A DNA stretch of 64,000 nt from Microbispora bryophytorum (GCF_006874465.1 NZ_VIRL01000013.1:1-64000); one strand, 5' to 3'; positions 51,733 to 61,250 are shown, counted from the first letter of the stretch. Program-made: numbers and translations. Notes: generated by a model not told the origin, from the sequence alone.

Positions 51733-53844
51733 TCAGCTGGTGACGGCCAGGGCCAGGGGCAGCACGGCGGGCGCCCCGGCGTGCCGGACCTGGGCGGCGG
51801 CCAGCGCCATCGTCCACCCGCTGTCCACCCGGTCGTCCACCAGCAGCACCGGCCCGCCCGCCGCCGCGATCCTCTCGGCGACGTCACGCGGCGTCGCGAG
51901 CGTCCCCCGGATGGCCGTCACCCGCTGGGCGCTGTTGTGCCTGGCGGCGGGCGATCCGTCGCGGTAGCCGAGGGCCCCGAGATACTCCAGCCGGCCGACC
52001 TGGGCGAGCCGCTCGGCGAGCGAGCCGACCAGCGCCGGCCGTGTGCCCGACGGCACCGCGACCACGGCGACCGGCCGCCGCTCCCACCCCCAGGTCTTCA
52101 GCACCTCGACCACGGCCGCGAACACGTCGTCGGGGACCGGCCCGTCGCCCGCCGCGAACAGGTCGCGCAGCCGGGTGCCCCAGCCGATGTCGGTCAGGCG
52201 GCCGAGCGCGCGGCCCGGCTCGGCGGACAGCTCCGCCCTGATCCGCCCCTTCAGGTCCGGCAGGCCGGTGGGCCACTGGCGGCGCGGCTCGATCTCGACG
52301 CCGGGACGCGCGAGCCGCTGCCGCGCGGCCTGGACGGCCTCGTCCGGCACCTCGGCGGAACGGTGAGCGCCGGTGCAGTTGTCACACCGGCCACACGGCG
52401 TCGCCGAATCGTCGTCGAGGTGGCGGCGCAGGTACTGCTCCCGGCACTCGGTGGTCGTGATGTAGCCGAGCATCGCCTCCTGCTCCGCCCGGCGCTCCGC
52501 GGCAACCCGGGCGTAACGCTCGGTGTCGTAGCTCCACGGCTCGCCGGTGGCCTCCCAGCCGCCCTTGACCCGGCGTACGGCGCCGTCCACGTCGAGCACC
52601 TTGAGCATCATCTCCAGCCGGCTCCGGCTGAGGTCGACTCTCGTCTCCAGTGCGGCGGTGGACAGCACTCCCCCCTCGGACAGCGCCTCCAGCGTCGTCC
52701 TGACCACGCCCTCCGGCGGGAAGGCGAGCGAGGCGAAGTAGGCCCAGATCTCCCGGTCCTCGGAGCCGGGCAGCAGAATGACCTCGGCCCGCTCCACGCC
52801 ACGTCCGGCGCGGCCCACCTGCTGGTAGTACGCCACGGGCGAGGCGGGCGCGCCCACGTGGACGACGAAGCCCAGGTCGGGCTTGTCGAAGCCCATCCCC
52901 AGCGCGGAGGTCGCCACCAGGGCCTTGACCCGGTTGCCCAGCAGGTCCTCCTCGGCCGCCAGCCGGTCGGCCGGCTCGGTCTGCCCGGTGTACGCGACGA
53001 CGGTGTGGCCCTGCTCGCGCAGGTAAGCGGCGATCTCCTGCGCCGCCGCGACGGTCAGCGTGTAGACGATGCCGGAGCCCGGCAGCTCGTGCAGCGTCCT
53101 GGCCAGCCAGGCGAGCCGCTGGTCCGCGCCGCCCAGCCGTGCGACGCTCAGATGAAGGCTGTCGCGCTCCAGCGGTCCTCGCAGGACGAACACCTCCCCG
53201 CCGGGCAGTTCGTCCCACTCCTGCGTGACGGCGAGCTGCTCGGCGACGTCGCGGGTGACCCGGGCGTTCGCCGTGGCGGTCGTGGCCAGCACGGGGATGC
53301 CCGGCGGCAGCTCGGCCAGCAAGGTGCGGAGCCGGCGGTAGTCGGGCCGGAAGTCATGACCCCAGTCGGAGATGCAGTGGGCCTCGTCGATCACGAGAAG
53401 ACCCGCGCTGCCGGCCAGCTCGGGCAGCACGTTGTCGCGGAAGTCGGGATTGTTCAGCCGCTCGGGACTGACCAGCAGCACGTCGACCGCGCCCTCGGCG
53501 ACCTGGCCGTAGACCTTCTCCCACACCTCGGGGTTGGCCGAGTTGATCGTCTCGGCGTGGATGCCGGCCCGCTCGGCCGCGGCGATCTGGTTGCGCATCA
53601 GCGCCAGGAGCGGGGAGACGATGACCGTGGGCCCCTCACCGAGCTCGCGCAGCAGCGCGGTCGCGATGAAGTAGACGGCCGACTTCCCCCAGCCGGTGCG
53701 CTGCACCACCAGCGCCCGCCTGCGGTCCATGACCAGGGCTTTGATGGCGGCCCACTGGTCGTCGCGCAGCCGGGCGTGATCGCCGGCGAGCGCCCTCAGC
53801 CGGGCCTCGGCCTCTTCCCGCAGCGTCACCTCTTCTTCACTCAC
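51733..53844 (-). CDS. RecQ-like DNA helicase with C-terminal phosphoribosyltransferase-like domain
   Basis: A 703-residue protein from GTG 53844. The helicase core has RTGWGKSAVYF (motif I, Lys54), VIDEAHCISDWGHDFRP (DEAH at 153-156), LATTATANARV and QQVGRAGRG (motif VI). A RecQ-type zinc site follows (C..Q near CREQYLRRHLDDDS, then CGRCDNC). The last 200 residues resemble a phosphoribosyltransferase: VAVVAVPSGTRPALVGSLAE and the PRPP-loop-like VLLVDDRVDSGWTMALAAAQ. Such fusions occur in actinobacteria with unknown function. The RQC winged helix seems replaced by other sequence. It should unwind DNA; the PRTase part may bind a nucleotide or sense PRPP. Confidence 0.87.
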   Translation of the reverse strand: MSEEEVTLREEAEARLRALAGDHARLRDDQWAAIKALVMDRRRALVVQRTGWGKSAVYFIATALLRELGEGPTVIVSPLLALMRNQIAAAERAGIHAETINSANPEVWEKVYGQVAEGAVDVLLVSPERLNNPDFRDNVLPELAGSAGLLVIDEAHCISDWGHDFRPDYRRLRTLLAELPPGIPVLATTATANARVTRDVAEQLAVTQEWDELPGGEVFVLRGPLERDSLHLSVARLGGADQRLAWLARTLHELPGSGIVYTLTVAAAQEIAAYLREQGHTVVAYTGQTEPADRLAAEEDLLGNRVKALVATSALGMGFDKPDLGFVVHVGAPASPVAYYQQVGRAGRGVERAEVILLPGSEDREIWAYFASLAFPPEGVVRTTLEALSEGGVLSTAALETRVDLSRSRLEMMLKVLDVDGAVRRVKGGWEATGEPWSYDTERYARVAAERRAEQEAMLGYITTTECREQYLRRHLDDDSATPCGRCDNCTGAHRSAEVPDEAVQAARQRLARPGVEIEPRRQWPTGLPDLKGRIRAELSAEPGRALGRLTDIGWGTRLRDLFAAGDGPVPDDVFAAVVEVLKTWGWERRPVAVVAVPSGTRPALVGSLAERLAQVGRLEYLGALGYRDGSPAARHNSAQRVTAIRGTLATPRDVAERIAAAGGPVLLVDDRVDSGWTMALAAAQVRHAGAPAVLPLALAVTS

Positions 53845-53907
53845 CCGCCCATTGCTACCAGGTCCGGCCGACCGTTTCCGCCGCGACCGGGAGAGGCGGG
53901 CGGGAAA

Positions 53908-54369
53908 CTAGCCGCGGTCTACGGGCGCGCCGCTTCCGGCGCCCTCGTCCCCGAAGCACAGGGGCAACCGCAGGCCGAGCTGCGCGTAGATCTCGAGCTG
54001 GTCGTAGTAGAAGCGCTGACTCTGGATGAGGCCGTCCTCCAGATGCCAGAACCAGGAGACGCGCACGTTGATGCCCCGGCCGGTCGGGGCGAGGATGTCG
54101 CCCCCGGCGACCAGGTAGGGCCCGGTGTGCGTGCCCGCCGCCGTCATCTCCGTCGCGACCGCGTCCGCGAGGGTGATCGTCTCCCAGAGGGTGAAGCGCA
54201 GATCGGGAAAGCCGTCCCACATCTGCAGCATGTAGGAAGCGATCTCCCCGTGCTCCCCCGCCTCCATCTCCGGTCCGATCACCACCGCGCCCGGCGCGTA
54301 GCACCGCAACACCGCGTCCAGATCGTGCGCGTTCATCGCAATGAGCATCCGGTTCACGATGTCGTACAC
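53908..54369 (-). CDS. SnoaL/NTF2-like protein
   Basis: With the GTG at 54369, preceded by gggaggtg, the protein is 153 residues, the usual length of a SnoaL-like domain. It begins MYDIVNRMLIAMNAHDLDAV and has FTLWETITLADAVATEMTAA and FWHLEDGLIQSQRFYYDQLE. The fold is a cone-shaped cavity used by polyketide cyclases and many small-molecule-binding proteins. Starts at 54456 or 54441 would add a basic tail with no good ribosome site. The substrate is unknown. Confidence 0.72.
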   Translation of the reverse strand: MYDIVNRMLIAMNAHDLDAVLRCYAPGAVVIGPEMEAGEHGEIASYMLQMWDGFPDLRFTLWETITLADAVATEMTAAGTHTGPYLVAGGDILAPTGRGINVRVSWFWHLEDGLIQSQRFYYDQLEIYAQLGLRLPLCFGDEGAGSGAPVDRG

Positions 54370-54548
54370 CCCGGAAGCACCTCCCTTTCCCGGGAGGAGA
54401 GTACCGAAGAGCGACTTTGATCGGACAAATAGGTCATACATACCGATTCGCCTCACCGGTGGCGCCGATGGAAGCGCGCGCGTGGTGAGGCGCCGGCGGC
54501 CACGGCCGGACCGACCCGGACGGGCGTCGTGGTTGGATGAATTCCGCT

Positions 54549-55124
54549 ATGAACGTGACCACCTGGTATCTCGAACAGATCAGCCCCGCCGACCTGCGTC
54601 CGGGACGGCCGCCCGCGCTCCCCGCGCAGGTCGTCCGCGCCGAGGTTCCCACCCCGGAGTTCAGCCGTTTCCTCTACACCGCGGTGGGCGGCGACTGGCA
54701 GTGGACCAACCGGCTGCCGTGGACCTGGAAGCAGTGGAGGGACTGGCTCGACCGGCCGGGCGTCGAGACCTGGGTGGCCTGGGTGCGCGGCACCCCAGCC
54801 GGATATGCCGAACTGGTGGCCCAGGACGGTGGCACGGTCGAGATCGTCAACTTCGGCCTGCTGCCGTACGCGATCGGGCAGGGTCTCGGCGGGTGGCTGC
54901 TGGGCGAGGCCGCGGCCCGCGCCTGGGACCTCGCCGAGCGCTGGCCCGGGCGGGAGGCCACCCGGCGGGTCTGGGTGCACACCTGCTCCCTCGACGGGCC
55001 GGCCGCGCTCGCCAACTACAAGGCCCGGGGCTTCCGGCTCTACGACGAGAAGCTGAACGCGCCCGGTGACGAGGACGAGGGCGAGACGCCCGGCCCCTGG
55101 CCCGGCGCCGGCCCCCGCGACTGA
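54549..55124 (+). CDS. GNAT-family N-acetyltransferase
   Basis: A 191-residue protein from ATG 54549. The acetyl-CoA motif is seen as NFGLLPYAIGQGLGGWLLGE AAARAWDL (Q-G-L-G-G in place of the usual Q/R-x-x-G-x-G/A), and the C-terminal strand LDGPAALANYKARGFRLYDE completes the fold. The N-terminal region with SRFLYTAVGGDWQWTNRLPW is shared by a subgroup of actinobacterial acetyltransferases. Its substrate is unknown. An acidic tail (DEDEGE) ends the protein. Confidence 0.82.
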   Translation: MNVTTWYLEQISPADLRPGRPPALPAQVVRAEVPTPEFSRFLYTAVGGDWQWTNRLPWTWKQWRDWLDRPGVETWVAWVRGTPAGYAELVAQDGGTVEIVNFGLLPYAIGQGLGGWLLGEAAARAWDLAERWPGREATRRVWVHTCSLDGPAALANYKARGFRLYDEKLNAPGDEDEGETPGPWPGAGPRD

Positions 55125-55362
55125 CCGTCCCGGCGCCGCAGGGGCTGTCCCGCCGGGGAAGCCGGAACCGCGGGCGCGGGCCCGGCAGTATGGTAGTGAG
55201 TCGCGAACGGGGTGAACTCTCGGCAGAATGTTCGATGTCCACCACCGATGTCCACCACTGATGCCCACCGGCTGACGTTCACCACCGACGTTCACCACCA
55301 CGTTCGCCCTCCCCGGTCCCGACGGCCGGGGTCCGGCTCCTCGACACGCAGGAAACCACGAC

Positions 55363-57891
55363 ATGGCCCGACGCACGACGACACCCCCGCCGGACGAGGA
55401 CTTCGAGGAGCGGATCGTCGACATCGACGTGTCCGCGGAGATGCGGACGAGCTTCCTTGAGTACGCCTACTCGGTGATCTACCAGCGCGCGCTGCCCGAC
55501 GCGCGCGACGGACTCAAGCCCGTCCAGCGCCGCATCCTCTACTCCATGAGCGAGATGGGCCTGCGGCCCGACCGCGGGCACGTCAAGTCCTCCCGCGTCG
55601 TCGGCGAGGTGATGGGCAAGCTCCACCCGCACGGCGACTCCGCCATCTACGATGCGCTCGTGCGGCTCGCACAGCCGTTCTCGATGCGCCTGCCGTTGGT
55701 GGACGGGCACGGCAACTTCGGCTCTCCCGACGACCTGCCCGCCGCGATGCGGTACACCGAGGCCCGCCTCGCCCCCGCCGCCATGCTCATGGTGCAGTCG
55801 ATCGACGAGGACACCGTCGACTTCAAGCCCAACTACGACGGCCAGGAGACCGAGCCGTCGGTCGTGCCGTCGGCGTTCCCCAACCTGCTGGTCAACGGCG
55901 CCTCCGGCATCGCGGTCGGCATGGCCACCAACATGGCCCCCCACAACCTCGGCGAGGTCATCGCGGCGGCCCGCTACCTGATCAGGAAGCCGGACGCGAC
56001 GCTCGACGAGCTCATGCGCTTCGTCCCGGGCCCCGACCTGCCGACGGGCGGCACGATCATCGGCCTGAGCGGCGTCAGGGACGCGTACGAGACCGGCCGC
56101 GGCACCTTCAAGATGCGGGCCAAGGTGACGATCGACCAGGTCACACCGCGCCGCAAGGGCATCGTCGTCACCGAGCTGCCGTTCAACGTGGGCCCCGAGC
56201 GGGTGATCACCAAGATAAAAGAGCTGGTGAACGCGAAGAGGCTCACCGGCATCGCCGATCTCAAGGACCTGACCGACCGGCACAAGGGCCTGCGTCTGGT
56301 CATCGAGGTCAAGAACGGCTTCAACCCGGAGGCCGTGCTGGAGGAGCTCTACCGGCTGACGCCGATGGAGGAGACCTTCGGCATCAACAACGTCGCACTC
56401 GTCGACGGCCAGCCGCGCACGCTCGGCCTGCGCGAGCTGCTGTCGGTCTACGTGGACCACCGGCTCGACGTCGTGCGCAGGCGGTCGCGCTTCCGGCTGC
56501 GCAAGCGCGAGGAACGGCTCCATCTCGTCGACGGCCTCATCATCGCGCTGCTCAACATCGACCAGGTCATCCAGGTGATTCGCGGCTCCGACGACTCGGC
56601 GCAGGCCCGCGCGCGGCTCAGGGAGACCTTCGAGCTGAGCGAGACCCAGGCGAACTACATCCTCGACACCCCGCTGCGCCGCCTCACCCGCTACGACAAG
56701 CTGGAGCTCGACCGGGAGAAGGAGCAGCTCCAGGCCGACATCGCCGAGCTGAACGAGATCCTCGGCTCGGAGGACCGGCTGCGCAAGGTCGTGTCGTCCG
56801 AGCTTGCCGAGGTGGCCAAGACGTACGGCACGCCGCGCCGCACGGTCCTGCTCGAATCGTCGGAGGCGGCCAGGGCCGCCGTCGTGCCGCTGGAGGTGCC
56901 CGACGATCCCTGCCTGGTGCTGATGTCGTCCACCGGCCTGCTCGCCCGTACGACCGACGCCTCGCCGATCTCCGGCGAGGGTGATCGCGTGGCGCACGAC
57001 GTGCTGGTCTCCGTGGTCCGCTCGACCGTACGCGGCGAGGTGGGCGTGGTGACGTCGATGGGCCGGATGATCCGGGTCTCGGTGCTCGACCTGCCCGCCC
57101 TGCCGCCCTCGGCCAACCCGCCCTCGCTCGCGGGCGGGCATCCGGTGTCGGAGTACGTCGCCCTCGAACCGGACGAGAGGGTCGCCGGGCTGGGCTCACT
57201 CGACCCGGACGGGCCGGGGCTCGCGATCGGCACCAGCCAGGGCGTGGTCAAGCGGGTCGTGCCCGAATATCCCGTCAACCGCGACGAGTTCGAGGTGATC
57301 GGGCTGCGGGACGGCGACGTGGTGGTCGGCGCCGTCGAGCTGACCTCCGTCGACCACGACCTCGTGTTCATCACCAGCGACGCGCAACTCCTGCGTTTCC
57401 CCGCCTCCGTCGTACGGCCGCAGGGACGTCCGGCGGGCGGCATGGCCGGCGTGCGCCTCGACGGCGACGCGAAGGTGGTCTTCTTCGGTGTGGTCGATCC
57501 CATGCGGGAGGCGCGTGTGGTGACGATCGCCGGCTCCTCCACCGCACTGCCCGGCACCCAGATGGGTGCGGGCAAGGTCTCCGACTACGCCGACTTCCCG
57601 CCGAAGGGGCGGGCGACCGGCGGCGTGCGCGCCCAGCGCTTCCTGAAGGGCGAGGACGTCCTGCTGCACGCCTACGCCGGCCCCGCGCCGGTCAAGGCGG
57701 TCTCCTCGACCGGCAAGCCGGTGCCACTGCCCGAGGAGCTCGGCCGCCGCGACGGCTCGGGGGTGCGCCTCGTGCACGCCCTCGCCGCGATCGGCGGCGC
57801 GCTCGGCGCGGACGGCGACGAGGAGGCGGGCGCGACGGAGGGCGGCATGGCCACCACGGGCGACACCGGAGGCGAAGAGCCACCCATGTGA
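55363..57891 (+). CDS. parC: topoisomerase IV subunit A
   Basis: An 842-residue type IIA topoisomerase A subunit. The catalytic Tyr131 is in [10 protein letters not shown], and the quinolone-region [10 protein letters not shown] has Ser93 and Asp97, the sensitive types. A coiled coil precedes a C-terminal domain of beta-pinwheel type, shortened as in ParC. The GyrA-box (QRRGGxG) is not found, which separates it from GyrA. It unlinks daughter chromosomes together with ParE, encoded convergently 4 kb to the right. Confidence 0.9.
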   Translation: MARRTTTPPPDEDFEERIVDIDVSAEMRTSFLEYAYSVIYQRALPDARDGLKPVQRRILYSMSEMGLRPDRGHVKSSRVVGEVMGKLHPHGDSAIYDALVRLAQPFSMRLPLVDGHGNFGSPDDLPAAMRYTEARLAPAAMLMVQSIDEDTVDFKPNYDGQETEPSVVPSAFPNLLVNGASGIAVGMATNMAPHNLGEVIAAARYLIRKPDATLDELMRFVPGPDLPTGGTIIGLSGVRDAYETGRGTFKMRAKVTIDQVTPRRKGIVVTELPFNVGPERVITKIKELVNAKRLTGIADLKDLTDRHKGLRLVIEVKNGFNPEAVLEELYRLTPMEETFGINNVALVDGQPRTLGLRELLSVYVDHRLDVVRRRSRFRLRKREERLHLVDGLIIALLNIDQVIQVIRGSDDSAQARARLRETFELSETQANYILDTPLRRLTRYDKLELDREKEQLQADIAELNEILGSEDRLRKVVSSELAEVAKTYGTPRRTVLLESSEAARAAVVPLEVPDDPCLVLMSSTGLLARTTDASPISGEGDRVAHDVLVSVVRSTVRGEVGVVTSMGRMIRVSVLDLPALPPSANPPSLAGGHPVSEYVALEPDERVAGLGSLDPDGPGLAIGTSQGVVKRVVPEYPVNRDEFEVIGLRDGDVVVGAVELTSVDHDLVFITSDAQLLRFPASVVRPQGRPAGGMAGVRLDGDAKVVFFGVVDPMREARVVTIAGSSTALPGTQMGAGKVSDYADFPPKGRATGGVRAQRFLKGEDVLLHAYAGPAPVKAVSSTGKPVPLPEELGRRDGSGVRLVHALAAIGGALGADGDEEAGATEGGMATTGDTGGEEPPM

Positions 57892-57952
57892 CACCCGGCG
57901 GCGAGAGCCGCCCAAGCCACGCGGGCGTCGAAGAGCCACCTCCTTCGAAACA

Positions 57953-57988
57953 GGCGGCGCGGAGCCGGACTCACAGCTCCGCGCCGCC
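57953..57988 (+). terminator. parC terminator hairpin
   Basis: A perfect 13-bp stem (ggcggcgcggagc / gctccgcgccgcc) with a 10-base loop, about 60 bases after parC. Confidence 0.75.
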
Positions 57989-58006
57989 CGCCTGCCCCCG
58001 TGGCGT

Positions 58007-58255
58007 TCAGGTGGCGGCGGGGCCCTCGTGGGATGAGGGGCGGTACGCCTGGGGCGTGATCCCAACGACCCGCTTGAACCGCTCCCTGAACGCGGTCGGC
58101 GACCCGAAACCGGCCTGTACGGCGATGCGCTCGATGCCGTGGCCGGTGTTCTCCAGCAGATACTGCGCCCGCCGGACCCGGGCCCGCAGCAGCCACTGCA
58201 GCGGCGTGGTGCCGGTCTGCTGACGGAAGCGCCTGCTGAACGTCCGCTCGCTCAT
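58007..58255 (-). pseudogene. AraC-family regulator, C-terminal DNA-binding half only
   Basis: The minus strand encodes 82 residues from ATG 58255: MSERTFSRRFRQQTGTTPLQ and GIERIAVQAGFGSPTAFRER FKRVVGITPQAYR, the second and part of the first helix-turn-helix of an AraC-family (GATase1/DJ-1-like) regulator. The sensor domain and first helices are missing. At about 58255 the sequence switches to a membrane-protein fragment on the plus strand. The fragment could still be expressed, but it is more likely a deletion scar. Confidence 0.75.
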
Positions 58256-58259
58256 TTCG

Positions 58260-58468
58260 CCACGGCGAGCAGCCTCGGCGTGCTGCGCGACGCGTGGGTG
58301 ATCGCGTCCGTCCTGCTCAGCGCCGCCGCCGCCGAACTGGGGTCCCTGGCGGTCCTCCTGGCCAATCTGGCCACCGTGCACCTGCCGCCCGTCTCCTCGC
58401 TCGTCGGCCCCCTGCACGGCTGCGCGTACCTGGTCGTCGTCGTGGCCGCCGCCGGCTCCGTGGGCTGA
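58260..58468 (+). pseudogene. membrane-protein C-terminal fragment
   Basis: In one frame, the plus strand reads SLGVLRDAWVIASVLLSAAA and LATVHLPPVSSLVGPLHGCA YLVVVVAAAGS before a stop at 58466-58468. Two hydrophobic segments and the PLHGCAYLVVV pattern indicate a polytopic protein end (possibly DUF3817-like). No start lies upstream. It abuts the truncated AraC fragment, showing a junction of two broken genes. Confidence 0.6.
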
Positions 58469-58472
58469 GGCG

Positions 58473-58844
58473 TCAGCTCTCAGTGACCAGACAGAACGGG
58501 TGCCCGGCCGGGTCGAGGAAGACCGTCCAGTCGCGTCCCTCGTCGGGCTGGTGCTCGTGCCTGACGGCTCCCAGGGCGAGCACCTGGTTCTCCGCCTCGG
58601 CCATGTCGCCCACGGTCAGGTCGAGGTGGAACTGCTGCGGGTGTTCGGCGGACGGCCAGACCGGGGGCACGTATTCGGCGACCCGCTGGAAGGCGAGGCG
58701 AGTCCGGTCGTCGCCGGCGAGCGTGACCCAGTCCTCCTCCTCATCGGCGACCTTCCAGCCGAGCAGCCCGGCGTAGAAGTCCGCCAGAGCCTTCGGCTCC
58801 GGACAGTCGAGCACGACCGAATGCAGGCGCGCGACACCGCTCAT
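58473..58844 (-). CDS. VOC-family protein
   Basis: A 123-residue glyoxalase-like protein. It opens MSGVARLHSVVLDCPEPKAL ADFYAGLLGW and has the second-half pattern HLDLTVGDMAEAENQVLALG, ending FLDPAGHPFCLV. His8 and the acidic residues of a VOC metal site are in place, but the ligand is unknown. The ATG at 58844 is preceded by gagag. It starts next to, and divergent from, the carbonic-anhydrase gene. Confidence 0.8.
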   Translation of the reverse strand: MSGVARLHSVVLDCPEPKALADFYAGLLGWKVADEEEDWVTLAGDDRTRLAFQRVAEYVPPVWPSAEHPQQFHLDLTVGDMAEAENQVLALGAVRHEHQPDEGRDWTVFLDPAGHPFCLVTES

Positions 58845-58980
58845 GGTGACCTCTCTCCGTTCAGGTTCAACACCAGTGAAGACCCTATACCGGTGTTACA
58901 TGTGATGCCACCCGCCGGGAGTGCACAAAAGCCAGCCCCCCGCGATGACCTCCTGGAGGGCATCGGGCAACATCTGTAAC

Positions 58981-59481
58981 ATGACCGGAGCTTTCGACGA
59001 TCTGCTGGACGCCAACGAGAAGTACGCGAGCACGTTCACCCACTCCGGCCTCAGTGGCCGGGCGGCGCGTGGGCTCGCGGTGGTGACGTGCATGGACTCC
59101 CGCATCGACCCGCTCGGGCTGCTCGGCCTGACGGCGGGCGACGCGAAGATCCTGCGCAACGCGGGGGCGCGGGTGACGGACGACGTCCTGCGGACCCTCG
59201 TCCTCGCCGTCTACCTGCTCGGCGTCGACCGCGTGCTGGTGATGCCGCACACCGACTGCCGGATGTCCAAGTCGACCGACGAGGACGTGCACAACCTCAT
59301 CGCCGCCGATTACGGCGTCGACACCCGCAGCCTCGAATTCCAGACCGTGCCCGACCAGCGCGCCGCGCTGCGGCACGACATCACCCGCATCACCTCCAGC
59401 CCCTACCTGCCCGACGACCTCGTCGTGGGCGGCGCGCTGTACGACGTGCACACGGGACGGCTCCAGTCCGTCGAGCTGTGA
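58981..59481 (+). CDS. beta-carbonic-anhydrase-like protein (first copy)
   Basis: A 166-residue protein from ATG 58981. The zinc ligands are Cys37 (VVTCMDSRID), His90 and Cys93 (MPHTDCRM), with the Asp39-Arg41 dyad. It is the short actinobacterial subgroup, lacking the C-terminal extension of the classical enzymes. It may hydrate carbon dioxide, though short members are not always active. The second copy at 61251 is similar in length. An SPFH gene lies between. Confidence 0.83.
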   Translation: MTGAFDDLLDANEKYASTFTHSGLSGRAARGLAVVTCMDSRIDPLGLLGLTAGDAKILRNAGARVTDDVLRTLVLAVYLLGVDRVLVMPHTDCRMSKSTDEDVHNLIAADYGVDTRSLEFQTVPDQRAALRHDITRITSSPYLPDDLVVGGALYDVHTGRLQSVEL

Positions 59482-59487
59482 CCCCAC

Positions 59488-59523
59488 CCCCGTACGGCAG
59501 GCCGTCCGGTCTGCCGTACGGGG
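59488..59523 (+). terminator. hairpin of the ccgtacgg type after the first carbonic anhydrase gene
   Basis: A perfect 13-bp stem (ccccgtacggcag / ctgccgtacgggg) with a 10-base loop, seven bases after the stop. Confidence 0.8.
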
Positions 59524-59658
59524 CCGGGCGGGGCGCCTTCTCCGGCCGCCGGAAATCCCGGAACCGGGGCACCCGGCTGCTACGTTGTCGTGCCGAGGAC
59601 AACGCGATCTTTTCCCCGGCACCACAACCGGTCCCGAGGCGCCCCCCAAGGAGCCCGC

Positions 59659-60669
59659 ATGCCCAGCCGCACCCCCTCCGCCTCCGGCGGCACCTCACGC
59701 CGCTCCTTCCGCGGCATCGCCATCCTGGTGATCCTGGCGCTCATCGTCGCCGGGGCGCCCACCCTGCTCGGCGCGTTCAGCGGGTTCGAACGCACCAGCG
59801 GCGGCGAGGTGGCGGTCGTCCGCGACGGCGGCCCGCTCGACGACAACAAGGTCCGGCAGGTGATCGACTCCGGTTCCGGCGTGACCTGGATCGGCTGGTG
59901 GTCCCAGATACACCGCTACCCCGCCCAGCAGCGGTTCTACACGATCACCTCCGACGCCGGACACGGCGAGAGGTCCGGTGTCGACGTGGTCAACGTGCCG
60001 AGCGGCGACGGCGTCAACATGGGCATCGAGGGCACGCTCTACTTCGGCCTCAACCTCGACCACCAGACGCTGAAGTCGTTCGACGACAAGTTCGGCACGC
60101 GCAAGTTCCGCAGCACCAACGGCGGGACCTACTACCCCTGGGAGGGCGACGAGGGCTGGTCCGCCTTCCTCGACCAGATCGTCCGGCCGGTGATCGACAA
60201 CGACCTGCGCACCCAGATCAACAACTTCCGGTGCGCGCAACTGGTCTCCTCCTGCGCGCTCGTGCAGAACAACAGCGCCGGCCAGCAGACCGGGGGCGTG
60301 CCGCAGCAGGGCAACAACGCCAACATCGCCAAGATCCAGGGCGCGGTGAACACGAGCCTGGCCGAGGACCTCAAGTCGACCCTCGGCGCCGACTATCTCA
60401 CCGGCATCCACTTCAACCTTTCGCGGGTCACCCTGCCCAGCGAGGTCCAGGAGGCGGTCAACCAGGCGCAGGCCGCGTTCGCGAAGGTCACAGAGGCGCA
60501 GGCGAAGGTCGCCCAGGCGCGCGCGGAGGCGGACGCCAACAAGGCCCGGCAGGACGGCTACACCAAGTGCCCCACGTGCGCGGAGATCGAGAAGCTCAAG
60601 GCACTGCCCCAGGGCATCACGGTGTACGCGCCGGGCAATACTGGAGGCGTCGCTCTGCCCACCAAGTAG
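59659..60669 (+). CDS. SPFH/Band 7 membrane protein
   Basis: A 336-residue protein from ATG 59659, with aaggag upstream. One membrane segment lies at about 18-39. Residues 45-270 make an SPFH domain (EVAVVRDGGPLDDNKVRQV; VNVPSGDGVNMGIEGTLYFG). A helix with VNQAQAAFAKVTEAQAKVAQ ARAEADANKAR forms the coiled coil. A C-terminal CPTC (Cys304, Cys307) could bind a metal or be redox-active. SPFH proteins scaffold membrane microdomains. A small membrane protein follows 16 bases later. Confidence 0.85.
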   Translation: MPSRTPSASGGTSRRSFRGIAILVILALIVAGAPTLLGAFSGFERTSGGEVAVVRDGGPLDDNKVRQVIDSGSGVTWIGWWSQIHRYPAQQRFYTITSDAGHGERSGVDVVNVPSGDGVNMGIEGTLYFGLNLDHQTLKSFDDKFGTRKFRSTNGGTYYPWEGDEGWSAFLDQIVRPVIDNDLRTQINNFRCAQLVSSCALVQNNSAGQQTGGVPQQGNNANIAKIQGAVNTSLAEDLKSTLGADYLTGIHFNLSRVTLPSEVQEAVNQAQAAFAKVTEAQAKVAQARAEADANKARQDGYTKCPTCAEIEKLKALPQGITVYAPGNTGGVALPTK

Positions 60670-60685
60670 GGAGCCGGGACCCCCG

Positions 60686-61009
60686 ATGCGCCTGCTCGCC
60701 CTTCCGGTGACGCTCATCGTCATCGCTGTGCTCGTGTATCTGCTCGTGACGCTCACTCGCGCCGGGAAACCGGCGGCCCGGCGCGAGGCGGCCGGCTCGC
60801 CCCGCTGGGAGGCCGGCACGGTCATGGAGAACGGGTGGACCATGATCGTCGTACGCAAGGTCGCGCCCGGCCCCAACGGGCCGTTGGAGCTGACCAGGCA
60901 GACGGTCAGGTCCATCCGCGACGACGATCCGGACTGGGACGAACGCTACCGGGAGGGCATGCTTGAGGCCCGCAACCGGGTCAGCACCCTGGAGATCGAG
61001 TCCGGCTGA
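60686..61009 (+). CDS. small single-pass membrane protein, partner of the SPFH gene
   Basis: A 107-residue protein with one membrane segment at about 3-25 (LALPVTLIVIAVLVYLLVTL) and a soluble tail with WTMIVVRKVAPGPNG and RYREGMLEARNRV. It is not a recognised family. The short gap to the SPFH gene and the same membrane location suggest the two act together. Length and orientation resemble NfeD-like partners, but the NfeD OB-fold is not clear. Confidence 0.65.
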   Translation: MRLLALPVTLIVIAVLVYLLVTLTRAGKPAARREAAGSPRWEAGTVMENGWTMIVVRKVAPGPNGPLELTRQTVRSIRDDDPDWDERYREGMLEARNRVSTLEIESG

Positions 61010-61133
61010 CCGAGACGACTCCTCCCCACCGCTCGGTGAGCAGCTCCCGCATCCAGGCGACGTCCTCAGCGGTGAGCGGCCGCACGGTCGCATGGCTCTT
61101 CCGGTCGTGATCGAGAGATGCCGTGGGATCCAT
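60981..61133 (-). pseudogene. GNAT acetyltransferase N-terminal fragment
   Basis: From ATG 61133 the minus strand reads TVRPLTAEDVAWMRELLTER WGGVVSVS, the usual N-terminus of a GNAT protein, and then runs into unrelated sequence and a TGA at 60981. The end overlaps the small membrane-protein gene on the other strand. The rest of the acetyltransferase is gone. Confidence 0.55.
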
Positions 61134-61180
61134 GGTCACAGATGACCGTCCGGCACCTTCGAATCACAGGTAGTCATTAT

Positions 61181-61200
61181 TCCTATTGACTTGGTAGGGA
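61181..61200 (+). promoter_or_regulatory. candidate operator/promoter of the second carbonic anhydrase gene
   Basis: tcctattgacttggtaggga contains a near-palindrome (tccta ... taggga) with a ttgact element between the arms. It is an AT-rich island 50 bases before the ATG at 61251 and may be a promoter with an overlapping operator. Confidence 0.4.
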
Positions 61201-61250
61201 TAAGCGGCAAGGGTGAGACCAGCGACTCACGCGACCAGAAGGGACACCTC

